Positions 53,006 through 61,647 of a DNA stretch of 64,000 nt are shown piece by piece. Origin of the DNA: Bacillus sp. AFS037270 (GTDB taxonomy: Bacteria; Bacillota; Bacilli; Bacillales_B; DSM-18226). The DNA lies in the NCBI RefSeq assembly GCF_002585305.1, contig NZ_NUNF01000052.1:1-64000 (forward strand), written 5' to 3'. Position 1 is the stretch's first letter, and each line of letters begins with the position of its first letter. The notes under the pieces were generated by a model. The model made no database searches. It was not told where the DNA came from and saw nothing but the letters and a program-made list of their open reading frames with translations. A program made the translations under genes and the position numbers.

Positions 53006-53326
53006 ATGAACGTTACTATCACTACTGTCGCCAAGCAGCAACTCAAAACTCAGCTTGGTGAGGCACCAATTGTTCGAATTAACGAAATCCGAACTACTGG
53101 TTGAGGGGCGACCTATATGTATGAACTTGCTCAGGTTGAGCAGGCAGAAAATGATGAGGTTTTTAAGATTGATGATATTACCATTCTTATTGACTCACTG
53201 GTGATAAGTCATCTGGATGGGGATGTTGTGATTGATCACAACAAAAATTATGGCTATATCCTCAAAAACAGTTACGAGATTTTAACCTTTGGGATGAAAT
53301 TAAATATGAACACCAAACTAGATTAG
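53006..53326 (+). CDS. candidate selenoprotein, HesB-like, with in-frame UGA
   Basis: Read through the TGA at 53102-53104, the frame gives a 106-residue HesB/IscA-like protein. Before the TGA: MNVTITTVAKQQLKTQLGEA and IVRINEIRTTG; after it: GATYMYELAQ and ILIDSLVISHLDGDVVIDH. The TGA is codon 33, between two Gly, where HesB-like proteins have Gly-Cys-Gly; no Cys is present elsewhere. A 7-bp stem (53126-53132 / 53138-53144) with loop AGGTT starts about 22 nt after the TGA, as in a bacterial SECIS. AGGTG precedes the ATG. The alternative is a nonsense mutant, perhaps restarting at 53117. No sel genes lie in the window. Confidence 0.6.
53126..53144 (+). promoter_or_regulatory. putative bacterial SECIS hairpin
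   Basis: CTTGCTC pairs with GAGCAGG (one G-U) around loop AGGTT. The loop begins 28 nt after the TGA and has GG within it, within the spacing described for bacterial SECIS elements. The stem is short, so this needs a folding and homology test. Confidence 0.5.
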
Positions 53327-53351
53327 CCCGTAAACAAAAAGGCCGTTAAAT

Positions 53352-53386
53352 AGCCACTGTACTTAAAAAGTTAACAGTGGCTTTCT
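53352..53386 (+). terminator. terminator after the HesB-like gene
   Basis: AGCCACTGT (53352-53360) / ACAGTGGCT (53374-53382), then TTTCTC. Confidence 0.75.
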
Positions 53387-53508
53387 CATGATATTGATGT
53401 TTTCTTTTTACACCGACAGTCTGAAGAATTATGTAAATTCCTCTTCAATTGAATAATCATCCTCCAACTACATATGCATTAAATAGCAAAGCTTAAGGAG
53501 GTAGTAAC

Positions 53509-54573
53509 TTGAGAAATTTCCGTCAACCGGAGGTAAAGCCCTACCTAATTACAAAGTCTTTAACCCCAGAAAATCAGGAAACACCCATATATTTTATAAA
53601 TGGCGATATCGTCGATGGAAAATTATTTTACAGAAGAAACCATTTTACGTATCCTCACTTTACATCTTCCTTCTACTTTCTTCCAATTCAGGGATTCGTG
53701 CGTACCCCAAGAACATTTTCATTACCGGATATATACTCACTGCCATCGAGAACAATCAAAATGATTTTAGAGTGTTCAGGAGATAAACGTGACTTTTTTG
53801 AACCAAAAGTATTTGGAGAACAATGGGAAAAAGGTGCCATAAGTCAAGGAAGCTGGAAGGGAGTTTCTTTAAGGACCTTACTACAGTACACTGGGGTGAT
53901 TGATGGTGCCAAAGAAATAGTTTTTGAAGGCTATGATTATGGTGAAAGACCTGATTCCAACCAAATAGTTCACTTTTCAAGAAGCTTACCAATTGAAACG
54001 GCTCTTGAAGCGGATACCATCATCGCTTATGAGTACAATAATCAGCCTATCCCCTTTAAGCATGGTTTTCCCTTGAGATTGATCGTACCTGGATGGTATG
54101 CCATGGCTTCTGTAAAATGGCTAAAAAAAATTACGGTGATTGATAAGGAATTTAAAGGCCCCTTTCAAACAGTGGACTATGTTTACTATCCAAACAAAGA
54201 AGATGATAGTGGGAAATTTCCTGTCACGACGATCAATGTAAACTCCACGATTCAATATCCATTAAATAGGCAATTACTGGCTTCAGGAATATACCAGATA
54301 AAAGGAATTGCGTGGACTGGAAAAGGAAGTATAGACAAAGTGGAAATTAGTTTAGATGGTCAAACTTGGGAGACCTGTCAATTACCTTCTACATCCGAAA
54401 AGTATTCATGGGTTTCTTGGAATTATCAATGGGAGGTGCTAAAAAAAGGTGAGTATACGATACAAACAAGAGCAACAGATTTCGACGGGAATGTTCAGCC
54501 TTCCAAACCATTGTGGAACCGAAAGGGCTATGGTTTTAATGCGGTTGATTATATAAAGGTTAAAGTAGAATAA
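53509..54573 (+). CDS. sulfite oxidase-family molybdopterin enzyme
   Basis: A 354-residue protein: molybdopterin-binding domain about 55-230 with the Mo-ligand Cys in LECSGDKR (residue about 88), LIVPGWYAMASVKWL typical of the fold, and a C-terminal Ig-like dimerisation domain about 240-350 (IAWTGKGSIDKVEISLDG). There is no signal peptide, so it is probably cytosolic. TTG start with AAGGAGG. Substrate is sulfite or another oxyanion; undetermined. Confidence 0.88.
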   Translation: MRNFRQPEVKPYLITKSLTPENQETPIYFINGDIVDGKLFYRRNHFTYPHFTSSFYFLPIQGFVRTPRTFSLPDIYSLPSRTIKMILECSGDKRDFFEPKVFGEQWEKGAISQGSWKGVSLRTLLQYTGVIDGAKEIVFEGYDYGERPDSNQIVHFSRSLPIETALEADTIIAYEYNNQPIPFKHGFPLRLIVPGWYAMASVKWLKKITVIDKEFKGPFQTVDYVYYPNKEDDSGKFPVTTINVNSTIQYPLNRQLLASGIYQIKGIAWTGKGSIDKVEISLDGQTWETCQLPSTSEKYSWVSWNYQWEVLKKGEYTIQTRATDFDGNVQPSKPLWNRKGYGFNAVDYIKVKVE

Positions 54574-54599
54574 AGTCCACATTCAAATTCCACATATGC

Positions 54600-54627
54600 A
54601 AAGGGCGGAGATGAATCTCTGCCTTTT
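54600..54627. terminator. bidirectional terminator
   Basis: AAAGGGCGGAGA (54600-54611) / TCTCTGCCTTTT (54616-54627), between convergent genes. Confidence 0.75.
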
Positions 54628-54642
54628 ACATTCCAAGTTCAT

Positions 54643-55440
54643 TTATTCATATGTATACATCATCCAAAATCCAATGTCTTCAAAACCAATCCGTTTATAA
54701 ATGCCTCCTGCTTCTGGATTGTCGTAGAACAAACATAGTTCTTTTCCTTCATCAAGAAGTTGATTGCACAACTTCAGCATACAGTTAGTAGCATATCCTT
54801 TTTTCTTATAGTTTTCTAGTGTAGCTACCCCCACCACCATGGCTGACATTGAATTTTCTGCTGCTGTTGAGGCAGTTGATACAATTTTCCCATCTTCCTT
54901 TATAAAAAATGATCGCGAACTTCCGTCTTTCAGTTCACGTAGTTTTCTTTCCAAAGTCATGGTTGATCCGTTAAACTCTGGAACAGAGTTTAGTAATTCA
55001 ACAAGTTCTTGAGCATCGTGGGGTTGTGCTTGCTGAACATTTAATAGGTCAACATTATTTGTACCAGTATTTAATTTAGTGCATTTAGCATAATATAGTT
55101 GTCTTTTCCTTTTGTAAGGTTGATTCAGGAAGGGCTCAATTTGCGCGGTAATCCCCTTTAGACCTGACATCATCTTAAAAGTAGAATCATTAGACATGAC
55201 CTCAGCAAATCCTCGTGCATCAAATGAATCTAATGCAAATGGAATATAATTTTCCTCGAATTTTAACAAAACAGCAATAAGGTCTCCACCTTCGTTAAAC
55301 TCTCCCCAAAGCTTTTGAAATTCTTGTTCATATCCATATACCTCTATGTCACCAATAATAAATAAGTTTTCAGCAGGTTTGGTTTTCAATAAACTTAGAC
55401 AAACGTTATGATCATCTTTATTTAATCTTCTTATCATCAT
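54643..55440 (-). CDS. GNAT-family N-acetyltransferase
   Basis: A 265-residue protein. The C-terminal GNAT domain (about 140-265) has VVGVATLENYKKKGYATNCM as the acetyl-CoA loop and YKRIGFEDIGFW at the end; the N-terminal half (about 1-125) is a degenerate GNAT-like or accessory domain. Acceptor unknown. GGGGGAGA before the double ATG. Monocistronic. The 360 bp beyond its 5' end (55441-55802) are AT-rich and hold nothing I recognise. Confidence 0.8.
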   Translation of the reverse strand: MMIRRLNKDDHNVCLSLLKTKPAENLFIIGDIEVYGYEQEFQKLWGEFNEGGDLIAVLLKFEENYIPFALDSFDARGFAEVMSNDSTFKMMSGLKGITAQIEPFLNQPYKRKRQLYYAKCTKLNTGTNNVDLLNVQQAQPHDAQELVELLNSVPEFNGSTMTLERKLRELKDGSSRSFFIKEDGKIVSTASTAAENSMSAMVVGVATLENYKKKGYATNCMLKLCNQLLDEGKELCLFYDNPEAGGIYKRIGFEDIGFWMMYTYE

Positions 55441-55802
55441 TCTCCCCCATTTTAAGTTCTCTCTAAGTAAAATTTCCCTTGTAATTTATTAGTATAATAT
55501 GAACCCTGCTAACATGGAAGATCTAATCCTTCTCTGTCAGACCTATATTTCACCTTCTGCTTCCGGATCATTTTTAATAAAGAAGGAAAGAGTTTTTTTG
55601 TCATTCTAAAAAAATATTTCTTTTACGTGCTAAATACTTGAAAATTATTAAAATTATGGTAATCTAATATTAATTTTTCCGTATTTTCAGAATAATAAAT
55701 TTGATTCCAACATCGTCCTCTACATTCTTCGTTTTCACCTCAAGATTTAATCCTAATTTTTTTCATTGGAACTGAAAATAAAAAATGATTGGAGTGGTTG
55801 AA

Positions 55803-56123
55803 ATGTACAATTCTCAAAATGGATCTTATGAGGTTGTGAACACAAATGTTTGTCAAAGCTGCGGAAGAATCACCCTAAAACATGAAGGGGCTAATTCTGA
55901 CAAAAAACAAGGTATCATTTTTCCTATCTTAGGTTGGACATTCTTTGTTATTTCTCTCATGTTTATTCCTATTTTGTTCGGAGCAGCGGCATTTCTGATG
56001 GGCTTTTTTACTTTCCATGATCGAAGTAAAGCGCACGGTGTAGTTTTAATGATGTTTGCCTCGGGAGGATTAATCCTTGGTTCACTGTTTAGCATTATGG
56101 TATCTGGAACCTTGTTTTTATAG
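55803..56123 (+). CDS. small membrane protein with N-terminal CxxC
   Basis: A 106-residue protein: a short soluble N terminus with CQSCGRI (half a zinc ribbon), then helices at about 40-62, 62-80 and 82-104. The ATG at 55803 has GGAGTGG 6 nt upstream; an earlier in-frame ATG at 55785 lies before that site. Function unknown. Followed by a terminator. Confidence 0.65.
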   Translation: MYNSQNGSYEVVNTNVCQSCGRITLKHEGANSDKKQGIIFPILGWTFFVISLMFIPILFGAAAFLMGFFTFHDRSKAHGVVLMMFASGGLILGSLFSIMVSGTLFL

Positions 56124-56128
56124 GTTAC

Positions 56129-56164
56129 AAAAGGTTGGTAGATATTCTATCAACCTTTTTTTAT
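56129..56164 (+). terminator. Rho-independent terminator
   Basis: AAAAGGTTG (56129-56137) / CAACCTTTTT (56151-56160) with T run. Confidence 0.85.
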
Positions 56165-56378
56165 TTTCCAAGTTATAGCTGAAGTATCAACCGAAATATA
56201 ATAAATTACTAATACAAATTAAGCCTGCGAGAAAGCTATTAATACCATTAACTTTTCTTACCATATTTTTTGTTTACACTTTTGGAGTGGAGCTTTTATT
56301 CGGTTTTTAAACAGTCATGATATACTTGGGGATATGCATTTGATAATCTAGCTATAGAACAGCAGCTTAGGAGTGTGA

Positions 56379-57161
56379 ATGATGAATTATAAGGTAGTCA
56401 TCTTAGATATAGACGGAACTATAGTTCCACATGGAAAAACCGTCAGCCCCGCCACAAAGGATGCGATTCAGCGGTTAAAAGATAAAAACATGAAGGTAGT
56501 CATTGCTACGGGACGGGCTCCTTATTTTTCAAATTCTGTTGTAGAGGAAACCGGAGTAGAATCAATGGTTTTCTTTAACGGATCGTATGTTTATCATGAA
56601 GGAAAAGAGATTTATCAAAGCGCAATTGATAAAAGTATCTTAAAAAGGGTTCATCAGTTATCTGGTGATTATCAACATCCGCTCACTTTCTTGAGTGGTT
56701 CAAGCTTTACATCAACCGACTTGAGTCACCCTTTTGTTGTTGAAGCCTATAGTCATGATCCGTGGAAACCTGTTCTAGCGCCTCCTCGTTATTGGATGGA
56801 CCAAGATATTTATCAGTTGTTCCTCCACTGTAATCTGGAGGAAGAAATTCATTATAAGGCTAAAATTCCCGAGTTGGATTTTCGCAGATGGAGCTCTGGG
56901 GCACGAACCTGTGATGTGAATCTTACGAATTCAAACAAGTCTGTTGGGATTACAAAGTTATTGGAGAAGCTTGGTATTGCTCCAGATGAAGCTGTTGCCT
57001 TTGGAGATGGTATAAATGACATTGAAATGCTCTCATTGGTAGGAATGGGCGTTGCCATGGGGGCGGCATCTGATGAATTAAAGCAAGCTGCAAATATGGT
57101 GACTCTTTCTGCTGAAGAAGATGGGGTTGTTTACGGGTTGGCAAAGCTTGGATTAATTTAG
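56379..57161 (+). CDS. Cof-type HAD-IIB phosphatase
   Basis: A 260-residue HAD hydrolase with a C2B cap. Motif I is LDIDGTI (Asp9/Asp11), motif II ATGRAP, motif III Lys in TNSNKSVGI, motif IV FGDGINDIEML. These enzymes remove phosphate from sugars or flavin nucleotides; substrate unknown. AGGAGTG precedes the double ATG. Followed by a GC-rich hairpin and a short 52-bp repeat. Confidence 0.9.
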   Translation: MMNYKVVILDIDGTIVPHGKTVSPATKDAIQRLKDKNMKVVIATGRAPYFSNSVVEETGVESMVFFNGSYVYHEGKEIYQSAIDKSILKRVHQLSGDYQHPLTFLSGSSFTSTDLSHPFVVEAYSHDPWKPVLAPPRYWMDQDIYQLFLHCNLEEEIHYKAKIPELDFRRWSSGARTCDVNLTNSNKSVGITKLLEKLGIAPDEAVAFGDGINDIEMLSLVGMGVAMGAASDELKQAANMVTLSAEEDGVVYGLAKLGLI

Positions 57162-57171
57162 TACTACTTAT

Positions 57172-57291
57172 CGTTCGGGGAAATGAGTCTTATCCCCCGA
57201 ACGATTCCTATTTCTATTCCTTCAGGAGTTATGACGACCTCTTATCCCCCGAACATTTCCCATTTCTATTTCTACAGGAGTTATGTAACAT
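57172..57291. repeat. 52-bp tandem repeat (2 copies) with terminator hairpin
   Basis: Two copies at 57188-57239 and 57240-57291, each starting TCTTATCCCCCGAAC and ending CAGGAGTTATG plus about 5 bases. CGTTCGGGG (57172-57180) pairs with CCCCGAACG in the first copy to form the likely terminator of the HAD gene. Confidence 0.75.
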
Positions 57292-57349
57292 CCCTCCATA
57301 CTATGGAAAATACTATTTCCTTCAAAAGCTTCAATCTTGTATCACCATT

Positions 57350-58405
57350 TTAAATATTGCCTTCTTCCTCCCATTTAGAAACTTCCTCACGAACCCGTGG
57401 CGCTACCTCTTTACCCAATAGCTCAATCGCTCTCATAACATCCGTATGTGGCATACTTCCTACCGGTACATGGAGCATGAACCTGGTAACCCCCACATTC
57501 TTGCGAAGATGAATAATTTTTTGTGCCACCGTTTCAGGGTCTCCCACATAAAGCGCGCCTTCAAAACTTCGTGCCGCATCAAAACTGGACCGATCGTAAT
57601 ACCCCCAGCCTCGCTCACGACCTAACACATTCATTGCTTGCTGGGTAGACGGGAAAAATTTATCAGCTGCAATCTCAGTGTCTTCTGCAATAAAACCGTG
57701 GGAATGCGATGCTACCGTTAACTTTGAAGCATCATGTCCTGCCTGTTCCGCCGCTCTTTTATAGAGTTTAACAAGCGGTGCAAACTGGACAGGACGACCG
57801 CCAATAATTGCAAGAACAAGCGGTAATCCTAACAATCCGGCACGAATAACTGAATCCGGCGTTCCCCCGCTGCCAATCCACACCGGCAGGGGATTCTGCA
57901 CAGGACGAGGATAGACACCCAGATTATTTATTGCTGGACGATGCTTACCGCTCCAACTCACTTTCTCGGACTCCCGCAATTTTAATAAAAGATCCAGTTT
58001 CTCTTCGAACAGTTCATCATAATCTTGCAAATCATAGCCAAACAATGGGAACGATTCAATAAACGAACCACGTCCTACCATGATTTCCGCTCTCCCGTTT
58101 GATAGACCATCCAGCGTGGCAAAATCTTCAAATACCCGGACGGGGTCATCAGAAGAAAGAACAGTCACGGCACTCGTCAGCCTAATCCGTTTTGTTTGTG
58201 GAGCTGCAGCAGCAAGGACCAGAGTGGGAGAGGATGCTGCATAATCTTTGCGGTGATGCTCCCCCACTCCAAATACATCTAAGCCTACCTCATCTGCAAG
58301 GACAATTTCCGCTACGACTTCACGGAGCCGCTCGGCATGACTTATTACTTCTCCGGTCTGAACGTCCGGGGTGGTTTCTACAAACGTACTAATCCCTAAC
58401 TCCAC
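57350..58405 (-). CDS. LLM-class flavin-dependent oxidoreductase
   Basis: A 351-residue luciferase-like monooxygenase: MELGISTFVETTPD at the N terminus, DVFGVGEHHRKDYAASSP (residues 44-61), and the flavin-binding stretches GSGGTPDSVIRAGLLG and YVGDPETVAQKI. It uses reduced FMN on an unknown substrate. Somewhat GC-richer than neighbours. AGGAGG precedes the ATG. Monocistronic. Confidence 0.9.
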   Translation of the reverse strand: MELGISTFVETTPDVQTGEVISHAERLREVVAEIVLADEVGLDVFGVGEHHRKDYAASSPTLVLAAAAPQTKRIRLTSAVTVLSSDDPVRVFEDFATLDGLSNGRAEIMVGRGSFIESFPLFGYDLQDYDELFEEKLDLLLKLRESEKVSWSGKHRPAINNLGVYPRPVQNPLPVWIGSGGTPDSVIRAGLLGLPLVLAIIGGRPVQFAPLVKLYKRAAEQAGHDASKLTVASHSHGFIAEDTEIAADKFFPSTQQAMNVLGRERGWGYYDRSSFDAARSFEGALYVGDPETVAQKIIHLRKNVGVTRFMLHVPVGSMPHTDVMRAIELLGKEVAPRVREEVSKWEEEGNI

Positions 58406-58556
58406 CTAAAATTCCTCCTATTTTTACTCAAATTATGTAAGTAATTATGACAGACTCATTCTATCATAGTTTGTTCAAGTCTATAGCCATCCCTAGCTCA
58501 GTTAAAATAATTTTGGGGTAGTTTACACATAATACAGAAAAAAGGTGTGTTATTTC

Positions 58557-58844
58557 TTGGATTTCCCTTCCATTCAGATGAATTTTTGGGATGCTGTGTT
58601 TGCGATCCCAATGATTATGATGTTAACACAATTCATTAAGGTTTATTTTAAAATCCCCAAATGGTTTGTCCCTACGATTGCTGTTTTATTCGGACTTGGT
58701 ATTTCCATTTTTATTAGTCACAAACATAGCTTTATCTCTGGTCTTTTCATGGGCTGGTTTTATGGATATGCGGCGATTGGCTCCTACGCTTCTTTAAAAA
58801 CAAACCTTGTTGCGTATCGAAATAAAAAAAGTGATAAGTATTAA
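58557..58844 (+). CDS. small membrane protein, holin-like
   Basis: A 95-residue protein with three helices (about 10-28, 37-55, 62-85) and a basic tail. The TTG at 58557 has AAAGGTG 9 nt upstream and is preferred to the GTG at 58545. Layout resembles small phage-type holins, but no family is recognised and no lytic gene is adjacent. Confidence 0.5.
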   Translation: MDFPSIQMNFWDAVFAIPMIMMLTQFIKVYFKIPKWFVPTIAVLFGLGISIFISHKHSFISGLFMGWFYGYAAIGSYASLKTNLVAYRNKKSDKY

Positions 58845-58851
58845 AAGAAAA

Positions 58852-58890
58852 GGAAATCTTTCGTAATCAGTCTACGATAGATTTCCTCCC
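58852..58890. terminator. terminator
   Basis: GGAAATCTTTCGTA (58852-58865) / TACGATAGATTTCC (58873-58886). Confidence 0.75.
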
Positions 58891-58920
58891 TTTATATAAT
58901 ATGGAAAAGTATAAATCGAC

Positions 58921-58975
58921 TTTGAGAAATGTCCAGCTCAGGCCATACCCAGCTGAACAGAGCGCTTGCGCTTTT
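58921..58975. repeat. GC-rich hairpin element
   Basis: CAGCT ... AGCTG and AGCGC/GCGCT arms in a 55-bp GC-rich block between convergent genes. It resembles the short dispersed intergenic hairpins seen in Bacillaceae and probably terminates the gene at 58977. Confidence 0.4.
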
Positions 58976-58976
58976 C

Positions 58977-59624
58977 TTACCTAAATCTATTCGGAAACTG
59001 TTTAACAATTCCATCTGTTAAAAAGTCACCCATATGAATGAGATGGGTCTCATTGGTATCCGCCGTTTTGATATCTGCGGTCCAATCCCCTTTTAACCGG
59101 TCCTCTACTTCAGTCGTGGTCAATTTTAAATGGGTATAGAACATGTCAGTTAGAACCTGTTTGTTCCAATTCGGGTTTGCACTAGTCAGGAAGGCAACTA
59201 TTTCATCGGCATTACGGATCCAATCCTTATTAAATTGATTGACCTTCGCTTGGTCCCCGGCTTTTGCCGCCTCAATAATTTTACCGACAATTAAGATATG
59301 TTCCTTAAGTAAACTCGTAAGCTTGTTCCCTGCTTGTACTCCATAATAGGGTTTAATAATATTTCCAAGATCCACTTGATTCTCTAATACCCTAGTCAAT
59401 ACATGGTCCTTGTCCTTAAGTCCTGCTAGGCTGCTGACAATAAAACTTCTTGTCCACCATGCTTGTTCAATCCACAGCTTTTGCATTGGATACTTTAATT
59501 GAATCACCGATTGATTAATACATGCCCGCTGCGGTGCCGGTCTTCCTTCGGCTCCAGCGGATGAAACAGTGGTTGTAAAGGCGAGTGAACTAACAAACAA
59601 ACAGGCGATTAGTTGTTTTTTCAT
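58977..59624 (-). CDS. secreted helical protein of unknown function
   Basis: A 215-residue protein with a Sec signal peptide (MKKQLIACLFVSSLAF ... SSAGA, cleavage near 25). The mature part is helical with scattered His/Asp/Glu pairs (HILIVGKIIEAAK, HLKLTTTEVEDR, HLIHMGDFL) that could form a metal-binding bundle. RBS AGGAGCAGT. Not recognised. Confidence 0.7.
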   Translation of the reverse strand: MKKQLIACLFVSSLAFTTTVSSAGAEGRPAPQRACINQSVIQLKYPMQKLWIEQAWWTRSFIVSSLAGLKDKDHVLTRVLENQVDLGNIIKPYYGVQAGNKLTSLLKEHILIVGKIIEAAKAGDQAKVNQFNKDWIRNADEIVAFLTSANPNWNKQVLTDMFYTHLKLTTTEVEDRLKGDWTADIKTADTNETHLIHMGDFLTDGIVKQFPNRFR

Positions 59625-59717
59625 GGTAGACTGCTCCTATTCTGCTAATTTTTCAGTTTTAGTATTGATAATATTTCCTTCCTTATACAATTAGATCCAA
59701 AGACCCAAACAAAAAAC

Positions 59718-60599
59718 TTACACCTTATCAGGAAGAGTCTGACCATTCAAGGGATCATTATAAAGAACCATCCCAGGCATATTAATCTGATGTTTGTGAA
59801 ATACCTTTAATAATTCAAACCTTACCTGTCTCGATACCTCAAAATAATCATCAGGCCAAACAAGCCCTACCATACAAAGCTCATAACCGACATATTTCTG
59901 ATTAGGGTTAAGGTCTGTTATTCCGATAAACTGAAATTCCTGCTCAGGGCTGCCGTCCTCCATTTTCAACAGGCATTGGGAGTATCTTTCATTACAAGTA
60001 CTGCAGACTTCTTCCATCAACTGCTTCATTTTTTGTGGATCTTCCTGATAGCTGACAGTCATTCGTTCAATGACGCGCATTTTTCCTTTATTAAAATTCT
60101 GAATGGTTCTTACTTCCCCATGAGGAATCGTCAATAATTTGCCGGACCATTCACGAATTTGCATAAAACGAATGCCAATCTCCTCAATAGTACCTGAGTT
60201 ATTTCCATTAAAGGTGACATAATTCCCGACACGGAATTCTCGATCTGACAGTCGAACTAATCCTAATAAGATATCTTTTAATACCTCTTGGGCCGCAAGA
60301 CCGACAACGACACCGACAATTCCTGCTCCAGCAAGTAAGCCTTTTAGATTCATAAATTGGCCAATCATATAAACAATTACGATGGTCGCTGAAGTGTATT
60401 TTAAAGCAGAACGGATTACCCCTTGGATGGTTTGTTCGACCTCGTCTTCCAATAGGTGAGACTTTCGAAAAAACCAATCAACACTCCGGTTAATCACAAA
60501 TGAAATAATCATTAGGATTACGATCATAAAGACGACTCTTAAGATTAAATAATCTCTTATATAATTCAAAAAACTTTCTGAATAAGTTAAAAGGTCCAT
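59718..60599 (-). CDS. MscS-family mechanosensitive channel
   Basis: A 293-residue protein with three membrane helices (about 20-40, 65-85, 85-108). TM3 carries the Gly/Ala-rich MscS pattern GLLAGAGIVGVVVGLAAQEVLKD, then the beta domain (DREFRVGNYVTF, TIPHGEVRTIQN). It releases solutes on hypo-osmotic shock. AAGGAAGTG before the ATG at 60599 sets the start; the frame opens at 60629. Confidence 0.92.
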   Translation of the reverse strand: MDLLTYSESFLNYIRDYLILRVVFMIVILMIISFVINRSVDWFFRKSHLLEDEVEQTIQGVIRSALKYTSATIVIVYMIGQFMNLKGLLAGAGIVGVVVGLAAQEVLKDILLGLVRLSDREFRVGNYVTFNGNNSGTIEEIGIRFMQIREWSGKLLTIPHGEVRTIQNFNKGKMRVIERMTVSYQEDPQKMKQLMEEVCSTCNERYSQCLLKMEDGSPEQEFQFIGITDLNPNQKYVGYELCMVGLVWPDDYFEVSRQVRFELLKVFHKHQINMPGMVLYNDPLNGQTLPDKV

Positions 60600-60815
60600 C
60601 GATTCACTTCCTTCAAAAATTGGAATCACCTTTTAGCATGACCTATATTTTCCAGAATTATTTTCTTTGCCCTTTTTTGTCTATTAATCGGTTCTTTCTA
60701 TAAAATGCAACTCTATTATTATGTAATATAACTGTAATACTCTGAAATACTAATCTAGCAATCCCTTTCATAAAAATAGACATTAATAAGAGAATTCGAC
60801 TGGAGGAAAATGACC

Positions 60816-61526
60816 TTGAAAAAACTTATTACTGCGATTTCTGTTATAGCTTCTCTATTATTTTCTTCACCTGCTTTTGCCTATACCGTTAAAAGCGGGG
60901 ACACAATGTTTGGAATTGCTAGAAGTCAGAATCTTTCATTGCAAGAGTTAGCGAGACTAAATCCGCAGATTCAAAATCTTAATTTAATTTATGTAGGACA
61001 AACCGTTAATACAGGAACTCAGGATGAAAAAACAACCGGACAAGCCGTCAACACAGGAACTCAGGATGAAAAAGCAACCGGACATGCTGTCAATACAGGA
61101 ACTCTGGAAGGAAATACAATTGGACAAGCCGTACATACTGCTTCAAAAGCTGAAATAAACGTAGGATACTCGGAAAACGAATTAGATTTGCTTGCAAGAT
61201 TAGTCCGAGCAGAGGCTGAGAGTGAACCATACCAAGGAAAAGTCGCCGTCGCCTGTGTGGTCCTTAATCGAGTTGCCAGTTCCTCGTTCCCTAATTCGAT
61301 TAAAGAGGTTATCTATCAAAAAGGGCAATTTCAGCCAGTCCGGAATGGAGAAATTAATCAACCTGCGGATGAGGATTCGATTAGAGCCGTTCAAGAAGCC
61401 ATAAATGAAAAAAGCAATGTAGCCGCTGGCTCGTTATTCTTTTATAATCCAGCTACTGCGACGAACCGTTGGCTTGATTCAAGAGCTACAACGCTTGTGA
61501 TTGGAAATCATGTTTTTAAAAAATAA
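60816..61526 (+). CDS. LysM and SleB/CwlJ-type cell wall hydrolase
   Basis: A secreted protein of 236 residues: signal peptide to AFA, LysM domain about 23-68 (VKSGDTMFGIARSQN), four copies of a 14-residue linker repeat (QxVNTGTQDEKxTG), and a Hydrolase_2 domain from about 120 with the catalytic Glu in RLVRAEAESEPYQG. It probably cuts cortex or vegetative peptidoglycan. The TTG at 60816 is 9 nt from GGAGG; the ATG at 60810 is only 3 nt from it. Confidence 0.88.
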   Translation: MKKLITAISVIASLLFSSPAFAYTVKSGDTMFGIARSQNLSLQELARLNPQIQNLNLIYVGQTVNTGTQDEKTTGQAVNTGTQDEKATGHAVNTGTLEGNTIGQAVHTASKAEINVGYSENELDLLARLVRAEAESEPYQGKVAVACVVLNRVASSSFPNSIKEVIYQKGQFQPVRNGEINQPADEDSIRAVQEAINEKSNVAAGSLFFYNPATATNRWLDSRATTLVIGNHVFKK

Positions 61527-61537
61527 CTTCATGATCC

Positions 61538-61584
61538 CAGCGCTGGGGGTTTTCCAATCTTATGGATGGCACCTGGCGCTTTTC
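61538..61584 (+). terminator. GC-rich hairpin after the cell wall hydrolase
   Basis: AGCGCTGG and CCTGGCGCT arms around about 27 bases, followed by TTTTCTGCGC. Probable weak terminator. Confidence 0.45.
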
Positions 61585-61647
61585 TGCGCTAAAATTAGAA
61601 TGTTGTAAATCATGAAAGGTTTATGAAGAAACAAAGGGGAAAGTATA

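Noticed and set aside
53117..53326. Stand-alone 69-residue gene starting at 53117
   Set aside because: It is the downstream part of the HesB-like frame; a GAGGGG before 53117 makes a restart possible, so it is kept only as the alternative reading.
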